Of a stretch of 64,000 nt of DNA, positions 12,309 through 22,430 are shown piece after piece. Position 1 is the stretch's first letter, and each line of letters begins with the position of its first letter. A model generated the notes under the pieces. That model ran no database searches. It was not told the origin of the DNA and saw only the letters and a program-made list of their open reading frames with translations. A program made the translations under genes and the position numbers. The DNA is from Otatea glauca (Eukaryota > Streptophyta > Magnoliopsida > Poales > Poaceae). Location of the stretch: assembly GCA_036346275.1 (NCBI GenBank), contig CM070719.1, positions 18,393,185-18,457,184 of the forward strand, read 5' to 3'.

Positions 12309-12313
12309 GTTGG
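12309..12313. other. Target-site duplication GTTGG (right) of Copia element 1
   Basis: This is the second copy of the GTTGG found at 1337-1341. Confidence 0.9.
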
Positions 12314-13019
12314 ATTGATGACACGTGGCACAGAATCAACAACCGCGATTAAGACATGTGGCGGTGAAGATCTCAACCGTTCACGCTAAATTGGACGGTG
12401 GGGATCAAAGGCGATGACGTCAGCAGTGACCGACAGTAGCGACACCTCGATTCTGGCATGACACGTGGCAGCACGGGATTGGCCCGGCGGGTGGTACGAT
12501 CGTGGCCGCATGATTCAAAATCGATGGTCAAGATCCGACGAATGGAGGCTACGGCGGTGGACATGTGGCTAGCTAACACCATCGCTATGTGGCTGACTAT
12601 ACGCGGTCTGATCAGGATCAAATGGATGAGGCTAAACTCGAGCGACGACGGAGAAGCAAACGCGTGGCGCAACACGGACCGTTGATCCAAGATTCGACAG
12701 CCAAAAGCTTTGCGACAGATGATGGCACGGGGCGGCGAGGGCTTACCAACACTGAGGATGATGATCACGACGACAACGCTAGAGGTTGACTCCGGCAACG
12801 AGGGATGACGGAACCAGCACGTCTCGACGAGGCGAACATGACGGCGACCTTAGCGATGGCAGAACCTCAACGGACGACGAGCAAACAATGAAAGACCACG
12901 GCGGAGGCTTGACGAACTTCGTCGAGCTCCTGCGAGCAAATGGCGGTGGCTCGGGAGGCATGCGATGGGGCTACAGGTTCGTCTCGACGTGCGCATCATA
13001 GAGGCGGCGGCACAATAAA

Positions 13020-13040
13020 TAGGGCCCTCGGCTTCCACGT
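13020..13040 (-). promoter_or_regulatory. Candidate promoter of the Gypsy LTR
   Basis: On the minus strand a TATA-like CCCTATTTATTGTGCC is followed by GC-rich leader sequence running toward gag. The position, a few hundred bases inside the LTR start, fits a U3/R boundary. It is a by-eye call only. Confidence 0.35.
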
Positions 13041-13619
13041 AGGGCGCGGAAATCCCTAACGGATTCGACGGCGGTGGCGGATTCGGGTGAGTCAACGTGG
13101 CGCAATCCAGAGCGCCCACGTAGATTCAATCAGACAACCCGCAACGAACGGTGACGTGGCGCACTCGCATCCACTGGATCAAAATCTAACAGTGCGCGGC
13201 TAGGGTTTCGCGGAGCGGGATACACGGGTTGACGCGGGCTGGGTTGCGTGAGAGGAAACAGGCCAAACTGGAAGGATTCGGCCCAAACACTATTCTAGCG
13301 ATTTTAAATCATTTTAGGCATAAAATAATTCAAATAAATAAACAAATCCCAAATAAATAGCAAAAATACTCAGAAAAATCCAGAAAAATTTTAAAAAATA
13401 CTTTAAGACATTTGGAACCCAAATAAAATATTTCCAACAAGCTATCATTAATAATTTTCACTGAATACATAAAAGATAGCAAAAGGATTAACTCAATAAG
13501 TTCCAAATAAATTAAATGAAATCTCAAAAAATTCGTTAATAAGAGAAAAGCGTAATAAATCCAATGAAAGAAAAATTTGGGATGTTATAGTTGGCAAAGA
13601 ATGGTGTGGAGCCATGTGT

Positions 13620-14208
13620 TGGAAGGAATTGGACAATTCGTTGCTCACGTCATGGAGGACTATGAGTTGTTACTTATACTTTGCATACTTGTTATTTTCA
13701 TATCAATCAACCTTGCTCTTACAAATTCCGTTTGTAAATTACTATATGATTTCCAAATTCAATTTTGCATTTTGCAAATTAATTGAAGATGCCTCCTTTG
13801 ACTTAGCCTGCAATTTTGTATTTTGCAAATACCACATTAAGTCCTTCTGAATACGAAAGTACTCACCCTTGCTAATTTGTTGGTTTCGGTGAAGATAGCG
13901 AACCTCCACATGACATGTATCTTGACGCAAGTTGCGGGAATTATGTTAGTTAGTTTCTTTAGGGTTTATGCCTTGTCAGTTGCCTAAGGGTTGGATAGGC
14001 ACACTACAAGACTTTTGCTTCTAACCGCTGCATTTTACTCTGCTTTGTAAGACCTTATTGTATAAATTACCATTATCATATATAATAATGAATATGGATG
14101 TGATATCAATTGTTGTACATGTACGTGCTAGCCACTGATCATGGGACTTGTACTATATGCATATAGATTCTCATTTTAGCATTTTATGCAAAAATAAAGG
14201 TCGTTACA
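13620..14208 (-). repeat. Truncated LTR fragment of the TGTAACGACC family
   Basis: The reverse complement starts at 14208 with TGTAACGACCTTTATTTTTG and then carries the family blocks seen at 28471, 55430, 58715 and 63383. These are the segment containing CCCATGATCAGT, a GTGATATC-type block, CTTGTAGTGTGCC, AGGCAACTGACAAGG and AGCAAGGGTGAGTAC. It is cut off at its far side near 13620. Orientation is given by the TGTAACGACC end only. Confidence 0.75.
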
Positions 14209-14242
14209 CTATTGTTCAAAATTTCCTTCTCCTTAGATATTT

Positions 14243-14877
14243 CTGCGACGACATTTACAAGGCACAACCAGTTATAGATTTTGTAATTGAATATCTAAAC
14301 ATCCGAGATGCTTCGAGGAACAACTTTTCTGGCTAGGATCAACTTAAAGTAGGAACATTTGTAGCACTTTCATCTACTTTCTTATCCTAATGTTGATGAA
14401 TTCCAAGGTAAAATCCAATTGCATCCACAGTTCGTCCTGAAAGTTGTCATGATCTGATTTATCTTTCACTTCATCCTTATTCTCGAAAGAGAAAACCATA
14501 GGAAACATATTTTCACTTTGGTCTTGTGCAGGAACAGGATCATTTTGATGGTTTTCTATTTGATCTTTAAATTGAGAACCATCAAAATGATCTATTCCTG
14601 CACAACACCAGAATGAAAATAGGCTACTTATGGTATTCTCATTTGGGGATGAGGATGAAGTGGAAGCAATAAATCAGAGCATGACAACTTTCGGGATGAC
14701 CTGTGGATGGAATTAGATTTTGCCTTGGAATCCATACTTGAAGATGATGAAAGTGCTATAAATGTTCATATTTTAAGCTGATCTCGACCAGACAAGCTAT
14801 ACCTCGATGCATCTAGGATGTTTAGATATTCAATTATGAAATTTATAATTGGTTGTGCCTTGTAAATGTCATTGCAG
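14243..14877. repeat. Long inverted repeat (about 310-bp arms, 17-bp loop), gene-derived
   Basis: Arm 14243-14556 is the imperfect reverse complement of arm 14574-14877. For example CATTTACAAGGCACAACCA at the left outer end pairs with the complement near 14850-14870, and TTTTGATGGTT pairs with AACCATCAAAA at the loop. Transcribed, it would fold into a long hairpin. The right arm ends in TCATTGCAG, a splice-acceptor-like sequence, and both arms encode a similar acidic peptide when read outward from the loop (FSFGDEDEVEA and DDLWMELDFALESILEDDES on the right; DNFQDELWMQLDFTLE on the left). The arms therefore look like two copies of one gene segment. Confidence 0.88.
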
Positions 14878-15199
14878 AAATATCAAAAGAGAAGAAAATT
14901 TTGAACAACAGCTACTATTTATGGAAGTCCTACAAAAAGAGGAAGAAAAACTTTTGGTTCCAACAAGCAAGACTCTATTCAGTCATTGGATTCAAGATGG
15001 GCAAATATTAAGACTAATTTTAGGTGAAAATGCATTGATAAGATATGATACCACAAATATCAACAAGCACACATTGAGAAACAACATTAATTATTTGATA
15101 GATCAAGACAAGGAGACCTTAGGGCTTTTCCAAGTGTGCCATCATATGCGCCATAGCTTCTGCAATAGAGGCTTTTCGGTTCTCCCGAAAGTTCCATAG
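14849..15199 (+). pseudogene. Unidentified open frame next to the inverted repeat
   Basis: A 116-aa frame follows the splice-acceptor-like TCATTGCAG at 14869-14877. Visible features are a charged lysine/glutamate segment (FEQQLLFMEVLQKEEEKLLV) and IRYDTTNINKHTLRNN. I do not recognise the family. It could be the next exon of the gene whose fragment forms the inverted repeat; it overlaps the opposite-strand FDM-like exon at its 3' end, so the last about 85 bases are probably not its own coding sequence. Confidence 0.3.
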
Positions 15200-15640
15200 C
15201 TTTGGCATAGTGCCCATTTGTTTAACACCAATAACTAATTGACTTTCAATCATATCTCTTAATCCCTACAAAGTGATCATATTGTTGTGAAAAGGGAGTC
15301 TTAGTATATTATCAGCAACCACATCGAATTAAATACTAGAAACTTTTATATTACCTCTATAAGGTCAACTTTGGCTTCTTCGAGCTCTAAATTCACCCTG
15401 CGCTCCTTAATGATGAGTGCCTTGTTAAGAGAATCAATATCTTGCTATTTGTTATCTATATCTTTCAGTTTTTGTTTCATCTCATAAATCTTTTCTGTTA
15501 ACTCAGACTTTCCCTTTAGTTGTTCTACCTCTATCTCAAGTTTTTGTTTAGCATCCAACAGTTTTTCCATATCATCTATCTTGTTTGTAGGCTCCATTTT
15601 ATATAATGTGCACAATTCAAAGCATGCAAAAATGACATAA
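15115..15640 (-). pseudogene. FDM/IDN2-like (XH-domain) gene fragment, two exons
   Basis: The minus strand carries a coiled-coil segment with KLLDAKQKLEIEVEQLKGK, an in-frame TAG after KDIDNK at about 15445, then IDSLNKALIIKERRVNLELE and EAKVDLIE. This is the closing part of the coiled coil of plant FACTOR OF DNA METHYLATION / IDN2 proteins. A donor (GAG|GTAATAT, about 15356) and an acceptor (TTTGTAG|GG, about 15270) bracket a short intron. The next exon reads GLRDMIESQLVIGVKQMG, which fits the start of the XH domain, and then diverges to a stop near 15115. The XS and zinc-finger parts are missing. FDM proteins pair with IDN2 and bind RNA in RNA-directed DNA methylation. Loss of both ends plus a stop means a pseudogene; the family call is from motif memory. 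Confidence 0.7.
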
Positions 15641-15684
15641 TAAAAAGGATAAAGAAATTCATAATTATTATGTCGACTTGACAT

Positions 15685-16437
15685 TAAATCATGTTAACTT
15701 AACAGATTAATGAGTAATTGTATGATAGAGCGCTCTCAAGTGTCAGGCTACTAAAGGTTAGTCGATCTTCAGCCTCCTTGACACAAGGTATAGGGCTGTT
15801 CGAGACTAATCTCTTACCCTCAGTATATCAGGGTCATATAATCACAATTGAACTAAACAATTAACTAAGTAAATAAGGCCTTAAACTCTTATATTCCTAA
15901 ATTATGCACCATAAAGTATTTAAAGTCAATTTCGCTATTTAAATGATCAAAATCATATTATGAATAGTATCTAAGTGTTCTTCTAGTGTATAGGAAAAGG
16001 AAAACACTATGGGCAACCTCAATTACCCATATAGAAAATTTTCTTGTCATCATCTAGAGAAGCAGACAAAAAACATCTTGAATAGGAAACACATTTAAAG
16101 GATAAAGAATGTCATTAGTTTGTAACACTATGGTAAAAATATTTATTAGTTCAAGGCAATGGTCAAATATATCATATAAAAAAATATGACATAATCATAG
16201 AAAGATTAGAATTTCTAATAATAGGGCATCTGCTTAAACAAGTCATATTATTATAATTACATGTCATGTTCTTAGAATTACTGAATACTGAATATGATGA
16301 TCAAGCTCAAAGACAGTAAAATAAAAGCAATACTTTCTACCATTAATAGGAAGCTTCTCTATAGTTCAAAGCCACATTTGCAACTTTAATTGTTTTAGTT
16401 CATCAACAGACTCATAGCATCATTGAGCATACAATAT
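15685..16437. other. AT-rich stretch without recognisable gene
   Basis: About 750 bases of AT-rich sequence. No open frame of note, terminal repeat or tRNA-like structure was recognised. It may be intron or flank of the FDM-like relic. Confidence 0.5.
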
Positions 16438-16837
16438 GTAGATCTAGGGGAAAATCATCCATGTGGCACAAGGGCTCAAGGGGGAGGCCAGCGATGCTAC
16501 ATTGGATTCAGTAGCAAGAGATTCTAACATAGCTATAAGAAGTTAACAATCGATGTGGACCATTTTAGAGCTAGGTATGTCACTTTTTTAATGGTATTAT
16601 AAAGTGAATTATGCATGTTGGTGGTGTTGACAAAAATGGCAACATGCTCCTGGTCACCTAGTCCCAGTAGTTTCTTCTATCATCAAACCTAACCAAACAA
16701 CAATCCTAGAATAGGAGAACCCAAAGAAAGCAAATCAATAAGCCATATGCACCTGACCATAAGCAATGGAGGAGCAAAGACCATGTAGCCCTAAGCAATT
16801 GATTTGCACCCTTCAGATACCTTAGGGCTTAGGAAGG

Positions 16838-17040
16838 AGGCGACGATGGGCTTAGGGGAGGAGGCGGTGACTGGCTCGAGGAGGCGGCAGCGACGGGCTC
16901 GAGGATGAGATGGCTTGTGACAGGCTCTAGGATAAGGCGATCAACGACGGGCTCGGGGATGAGGTGACGGGATCAGGGATGAGGCGGTCAGTGACGGGCT
17001 CAAGGCAGAGGTGGCTGGCGATGTGTTGTGGGAGGAGACC
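16838..17040. repeat. Degenerate GC-rich minisatellite
   Basis: A run of imperfect units built on GAGGCGGTCAGTGACGGGCTC and GGATGAGGTGACGGG variants, with a period of roughly 25-35 bases. On the minus strand it reads as repeated CCCGTCGCTGACCGCC, i.e. an Ala/Ser/Pro-rich stretch, and lies downstream of ACTAGGGTTTGTG, which looks like plant 5' leader sequence in neither clear frame. Confidence 0.6.
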
Positions 17041-17104
17041 GATCATCGGCTATAAGATTTTGTTTGGGTGAAGAATACGATACACACAAACCCTAGTATG
17101 ATAT

Positions 17105-18863
17105 ATATACCATATGGGCCTTCAAATGATGAGATTTATCTATATTAGAATTTTCCAATACCTTCTTGGTATAGGTAGCCTGGCGTACAAAAAATCTTTC
17201 TAGGAAATGCTATAGCTATAGGCCTAAGGAATATTTGGTTTTACCCTAATCTTTCATCTCAAATTCCGTTATAAGGTAAGAACTTGCTTCCTTTATTTCC
17301 TGTGTGGTTCCGATGATATTTAGATCATCAACATAGGCTGAGATGATACAGAATGTATTATGAGATTTCTTTATGAACACACAGGGACAATCATCATTAT
17401 TGGAGTATCCCATCTTCAGGAGGAAATCACTAAGTCGATTGTACCACATTTCTGCGGACTATTTTAATCTGTATAGCGATCTGTGCAATTTGATGATATA
17501 TTTGTTGCGATTAATTTTATTAGGATCCGGAATTTTAACTCATTCATAGAATCTCATACAAATATCTGTATCCAGTTACCCATATAAATATGCGGTCACT
17601 ACATCTATTAACTGCATTAATAAATTTAAGCTAGCTGGCATTGATATCAAGTATTGGAACATTATTCCACTTATTATAGGAGAGTAAGTTTCATTGTAAA
17701 TGATGATGGGTCTCTGCGTGAACCCTTGTGCTACAAGCCTCACTTTATATCTTACCACCTAAATATTTTCATTTCTCTTTCGGATGAAAACCCATTTTGA
17801 TCTTACAGGCAATACTTTAGGAGGTGTTCAGCCAACAGGACCAAATACTTTTCTTTTATTAAGTGAGCGAAATTCTGCCTCAATTGCTTCTTTTTATTTG
17901 ACCCAATCAGAGTGATTCTACCACTGTGCCATGGATTTTGCATCTAGGTCTAGTTCAAGTGTTTTAGCAATTTTTAAGACAAAATATATGTCAACAATTG
18001 TAGTCTTTCTTTTATACAACTCTTTGGAATCCACGTAATTGGTGGAAACCTCTTCATTAAATTCTTCTAGCCTCATGATTGCCCACAATGATGGAGTCTA
18101 GCTGTTCTAGCTTCCTAGCGTCAAATTATGTGTGCAACTATTTGTTGGGTTCATCATCTTGAGGTGGCTCTTACTTTAATTATTTGGGTAATTAATTTAG
18201 CAAAAGTATGGTTCTGAGTAGATAAGAAACATACATAGGACTATCTAGAAGAAGCATCTATTAGTGCCATAGAGTATCTGAAGGGTCCCGACAAGGCTGC
18301 ATAGGTCCACAAATATCACTTTCAATTCTCTCCAAACAATTCAGTGATTCTTCCCTAACTTTTAGATAAGATGGTTTAATTATGAGCTTCCCTATAACAC
18401 AGGCAGAGCATAAGAAGTCTTCAAGTCTAGGAAAGTCTGTAGTTTTTATGATATGGCCAGCAGAATTATTGATTATTCTTCTCATATTATTCAACTGAGG
18501 ACAACCCTATCGATCAAGCTATATCTTAAATATTTCTAGACTTTTAAGTATAATTTTCATCGTAACATAAACTTCTGCTTTAATATATGTATACTATAAC
18601 CCACAGAAGGAAAGGGAGTTTTTTTTCAACCACACGTTTATTATATCTGTCAACTTAGTCATGAGTAGCTATTATCTACCATCCACATTATCTATCTCCA
18701 TATAGAAACCATTTAGATAGATGTCTTTAAAACTTAATAGAGTGCAACTGAACTTAGGGTATAATAGGGTATTCTGTATTATTATATGTGTACCCATACA
18801 GAGGACTATGATGGCTCTTTTAGTGCCAACTATTAGGGCATCGCTTCCAGCGATGGCCATAAT
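17105..18863 (-). pseudogene. Old Copia relic: pre-integrase, integrase N-terminus and RT pieces
   Basis: Minus-strand fragments are collinear with Copia pol. 18672-18860 has SDALIVGTKRAIIVLCMGTH and LLYPKFSCTLLSFKDI, the segment upstream of integrase. 18261-18494 has FLCSACVIGKLIIKPS and ESDICGPMQP, the pre-integrase and integrase start. 17576-17758 has VRYKVRLVAQGFTQRP and ETYSP of RT. 17246-17449 has the active site AYVDDLNIIGTTQEI, and RT homology continues to about 17105 with TYTKKVLE. Much of the integrase core is missing between the pieces and several stops intervene. Gag of the same element lies at 22430-23336. An old, dead copy. Confidence 0.85.
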
Positions 18864-18864
18864 T
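18862..18864. other. Candidate CACTA target-site duplication ATT (left)
   Basis: ATT precedes the left terminus and recurs at 21736-21738. Three bases are weak evidence alone; the Copia pol homology stops exactly here, which supports it. Confidence 0.5.
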
Positions 18865-19580
18865 ACTACAAGAGAAGCGATTATTAACGATGGAAGATAT
18901 GGTTGTTAAAAGTCTAGATGTTGTCGTAAAAGTCATTAATGACTACAAAACTATAGTCGTTAGCCATCGTTAATAGTATTAATGACCGCGTACAATTTAC
19001 CATTGTTATTTTTCTAACGACGGGATAGGACGCCCTCGTTAATTATGAAGTAACAACGACCACCTTTCTAGTATTAACGATCACTTTTTGGTTGTTTGCT
19101 AACACTAGCCCTAGCTATATTCCTATTGATCATTTATGTATAATGAATACTTCTATAGGTTTAAGAAAATTTTTATCAGTCAAAACATCGAGGATCCACA
19201 ACCATGAATAGAAATTCTTTTTATTGAAATCTAAAAGTACAATCAAAACATACACATTCATATCAATTGATATGTACAGCAACTATTCTATTGAAATTTG
19301 AGCTCTCCCTATCTACTAACAATAATGATGGATAGACAGCCATATAAGGCAAAAAAAAGAAGAAAAAATGTTGCGGAATTATAAATTATGTTCCTTCGCA
19401 CCAGCCACCTGACGCAGTTAGCTCACAAACACGCTTATATGCCTCCCCAATCATCGAGAACGGATACAAAACGGCATTGCTCTGACCCCTGTTCAATGGA
19501 GAACACAATTATAAGTACTTAAAAAATAAGACAACCACTAAGTACAGGAGTTACGGACCATTCTGATGCTTCTGAAGATT

Positions 19581-19823
19581 TTACCACTTGAATAGAGCAA
19601 TGACTCTGTTTCTCACACGAACTTCATTTACCACTGCACACAAAGCTGATAAGATAAAAAATAACCCAACATGTCTCCAGAAATTAGATGGTGAGAACTG
19701 CCAAGTTTTTTTGCCAATATCTGCAGCCAAGCTCTGCACATCTCTTTCCTTAGGGTCACAACTCAAATCATATCTAAAAATCAGAAATGGAAAAATGAAC
19801 ACAATATTATTTGGGAGTACCAT
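19581..19823 (-). pseudogene. Possible captured exon with a membrane segment
   Basis: The minus frame reads RYDLSCDPKERDVQSLAADI then a hydrophobic stretch (HVGLFFILSALCAVV) and a basic tail. The part upstream of RYDLSC includes an AG that could be a splice acceptor. The protein family is not recognised. It may be a later exon of the gene whose first exon lies at 21022-21594, both being on the same strand inside the CACTA. Confidence 0.3.
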
Positions 19824-21039
19824 TCTTTATTATCTTATTACTAAAATAAAGCTAGCACATCTTCTATTATTCATCACATAACTTACCATGGAGGGAAGGG
19901 AACAACAAATAGTAAAGGTAGACCATTCCCACTTGTATAACTCACCGTGTTGGTTGGATCTGCAGAGGGTCAAGAGTTAATTTATTATCTCCTTATTAAA
20001 CTTTTGCACATATGAAAACTAAATATGCTATGCATCACAGGTTGAATTAAAACTTAACTACTGCAGGTTCTAATAATTGTCCACCTGCATACCTTCATCA
20101 ATCCAGCAGACACCAATAATTTGTTGTGAGGACCTGAAACTTCAGTGACAATAAGCATAATCATCAAAATCTTCAGAAGGGTGCTGTACAGTTATCCTAA
20201 CCAATACAGATAGTGTCAAAGTTTCTTGGGCCATCAAATATCTAACATCTGACTTGAGTTTGATCCTGGCAATAAAGAAATTCAATTTTATGGCTTCTTA
20301 TAACTTAATAATTTACTAATATGCCAAGATCATGCATGATACAAACAAAAAATTCACGATATTCGGAGAACAGAACACATCCAGATCAAACCCTTTCTGG
20401 CTAACTTGCTAATGGAACAATCAAGAAGAAGCAATGGATAAATTAAATCCGTGGATCAACAATACAATAATAAACAAGAACCATTAGAACACGCGTACTA
20501 CATGAATGACTGAATCGATGGATAATTAAATCAACTGGATGGGCCATGGGTGCAGAAACAAGCCGTCAAAACCTACTGGATGGATTAGATCGATTGACAT
20601 TGGGGAGATCTGCTGGACTTCTCGAGATGACGACAATGTAGATTGCATACCCTCTAGATCGACTGATCTTTTGAAGAATACATAGATTTGAAAGGAAAAG
20701 AATGTACAAGGAAACATTTCATTATCAACAGAGCATTATAGACTCACCTTTAACTATATTTCAGCATGCAGCATCCAACAGAGCAGAAAAAGCAATGGAT
20801 AGCACACAGTAGAAAATATTCTCATCTTGATAGTTGACACTAACACAGAAGCAATTTGTTTCATTGTTTAAAATTTTTAATCTCTAATATGATTAGTGTA
20901 CCCAAAATGTTTTCATTGACAAACAATACATAACTATTTGGAATCACCGAATAGTCTGAATTGATCGAACAAGATGAATCAATTCAGCAACACAACTACA
21001 AAGCTAGCGGGAGAATAAAGACTTGACACATCAAAGCAA

Positions 21040-21594
21040 TCACATACCGTATTCTAAAGTGGAAGTGGCCCCCCGCACGACGGGGATTGGGAAGGAGACC
21101 GCGGAGGCTTGGGGAAGATGCTGTTGTGGCCTAAGAACGCCGTCGAGGGGCTGTAAAGCCAGGTTGGGGATGGGAGAGAGGCCGGGAAAGACCTGCAATA
21201 TTGACAATGCCGGAGAGGCGGCGCCGGAGAGCGGCGTCAGGACGCAACGATGCTGAGACAGGTCGAGGCCGCGGACAAGGTGGTTCTGGCTCAGAGCGGG
21301 ATGGGAAGGGGAACCAAGATGTGGCATCCCCGGCGACGAGGCGGCGGGTATGGGACAACACCATGGACGGGCAGCGTCGTGATCGAGTTGCAGTTGGAAG
21401 GGTCGAGCCGGGAATGGGCGCTTGAACGGCGTGGTGTCTTGGACGAGCGGCCGGAAGGGGCTCCGCTGACAAGGTCCAAGTGACAATGGCGACATGACCC
21501 ACACACGATGCAGATCAAGAGAGGAGGAGATCAGGAGATGCAGGTCAGATCGGAATTTTTGAGAGAGAGAACAGATTGGTTTTGGCGAAAGCAT
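21040..21594 (-). pseudogene. Possible captured first exon (GC-rich, minus strand)
   Basis: A GC-rich island inside an otherwise AT-rich CACTA. On the minus strand an open frame of about 184 codons starts at 21594 and stays open to AATACG|GTATGTGATTG at about 21048, a good splice donor, so it could be a first exon. The product is Pro-, Ser- and Leu-rich with Arg and few acidic residues, resembling an organelle-targeting N-terminus, but a second frame is also open (21131-21502) and the true frame is not certain. I do not recognise the family. The GC contrast with its surroundings is in keeping with gene capture. Confidence 0.35.
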
Positions 21595-21738
21595 CTTATA
21601 AGGAAAAGTTCTAGGAGGTGATTACCCTGTATTTCGGAACTAGGAAAACTCATCAACGACCACGGAACAGAAGGGCTTAACGACGGGCCGTTGTGTGATC
21701 GCTAGTAAGAAGTTCTGCCCGGTTTTTAGCGTAGGATT

Positions 21739-22430
21739 ACTTTGAGAGCAGTGCTTCAATGCTTTCCCTCCTAATACAAATTGCACAAATCTTAAAGCAA
21801 GCGAAGCGGTAAGTAATCACTATCTACCTTTTATTCATGCTTTAATATTTATGCAACTGTAAAAAAGAGAAGCATGGAAGCACCTCTCTTACTTTGAAAG
21901 TCTTACTAACGATCAAAAACTTGCGTCAGTCACTCATATTTTGTTGTTACTAGACTATATTCTATTAGATATTTTTATTTTTCTTAGTCAAAGTCTGCAA
22001 ATATTTAATCTCCTGAAGAATTCATTTACAGTGCAAGTGTCTACAAGATTGATTTCCTCATTCGCCGTTAGATTATACAATGTTCTATATTAAAGGAATG
22101 AATTCAATCAAACAATTATTACATCAAGAATATATTGTAAAATATAGAACTAGCATAGTGCAATAAATGAATAAAATATATGAAAAATAAGCATTTATTC
22201 ACTTTAAAATGATAATCGCTCAACAAAATCGTAGACTAATGTTCATTTAGGAACTACGACTAAACTGATAAGGAGACTCATAAGGAATATGTGACATCGA
22301 CTAGTAAAGCGAAGGAATATTTAGGAGACTAAATTAGGTCTCTATATGAGTCGTGGGTGTGCTTTTAGTACTCATCGTCCGTGTTAATAATAGGTTGAAT
22401 AGTAAAGTGTGCCTCTATATTGTTCGATCC
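21739..22430. other. AT-rich degraded Copia interior
   Basis: Lies between the CACTA right flank and the gag knuckle remnant. Position suggests the gag-protease part of the old Copia, but no motif survives that I can name. Confidence 0.4.

Larger units (their letters stand above)
12309..13589 (-). repeat. Gypsy LTR, outer part (5' portion on minus strand) with motif-rich U3
   Basis: This is the continuation of the LTR split at 1341. Read on the minus strand it would begin at 13589 as TATAACATCCCAAATTT, a one-base variant of the TGTAACATCCC start common in grass Gypsy LTRs. A TATA-like CCCTATTTATTG lies near 13020 (minus). The segment holds repeated ACGTGGC/ATGTGGC boxes (for example CACGTGGC at 12322-12329 and 12462-12469, GACGTGGC at 13152-13159) and TGACGTCA at 12415-12422. 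Open frames in it are incidental. Confidence 0.6.
18865..21735. mobile_element. Non-autonomous CACTA-type transposon carrying gene-like exons
   Basis: The left end reads ACTACAAGAGAAG followed by repeated subterminal motifs TTAACGATGG and CGTTAA. The right end, reversed, reads CCTACGCTAAAAACCGGGC then CGGCCCGTCGTTAAG. Both resemble CACTACAAGAAAA ends with CGTCGTTAA-type subterminal repeats, each with one terminal base lost. ATT flanks both sides (18862-18864 and 21736-21738), the 3-bp duplication size expected of CACTA. No transposase is present. The insertion splits a Copia relic between gag and pol. The interior (19400-21594) looks like a captured host gene segment. Confidence 0.62.

Noticed and set aside
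16838..17040. CRISPR-like array
   Set aside because: Units are imperfect with no constant spacer structure, and the context is a plant genome.
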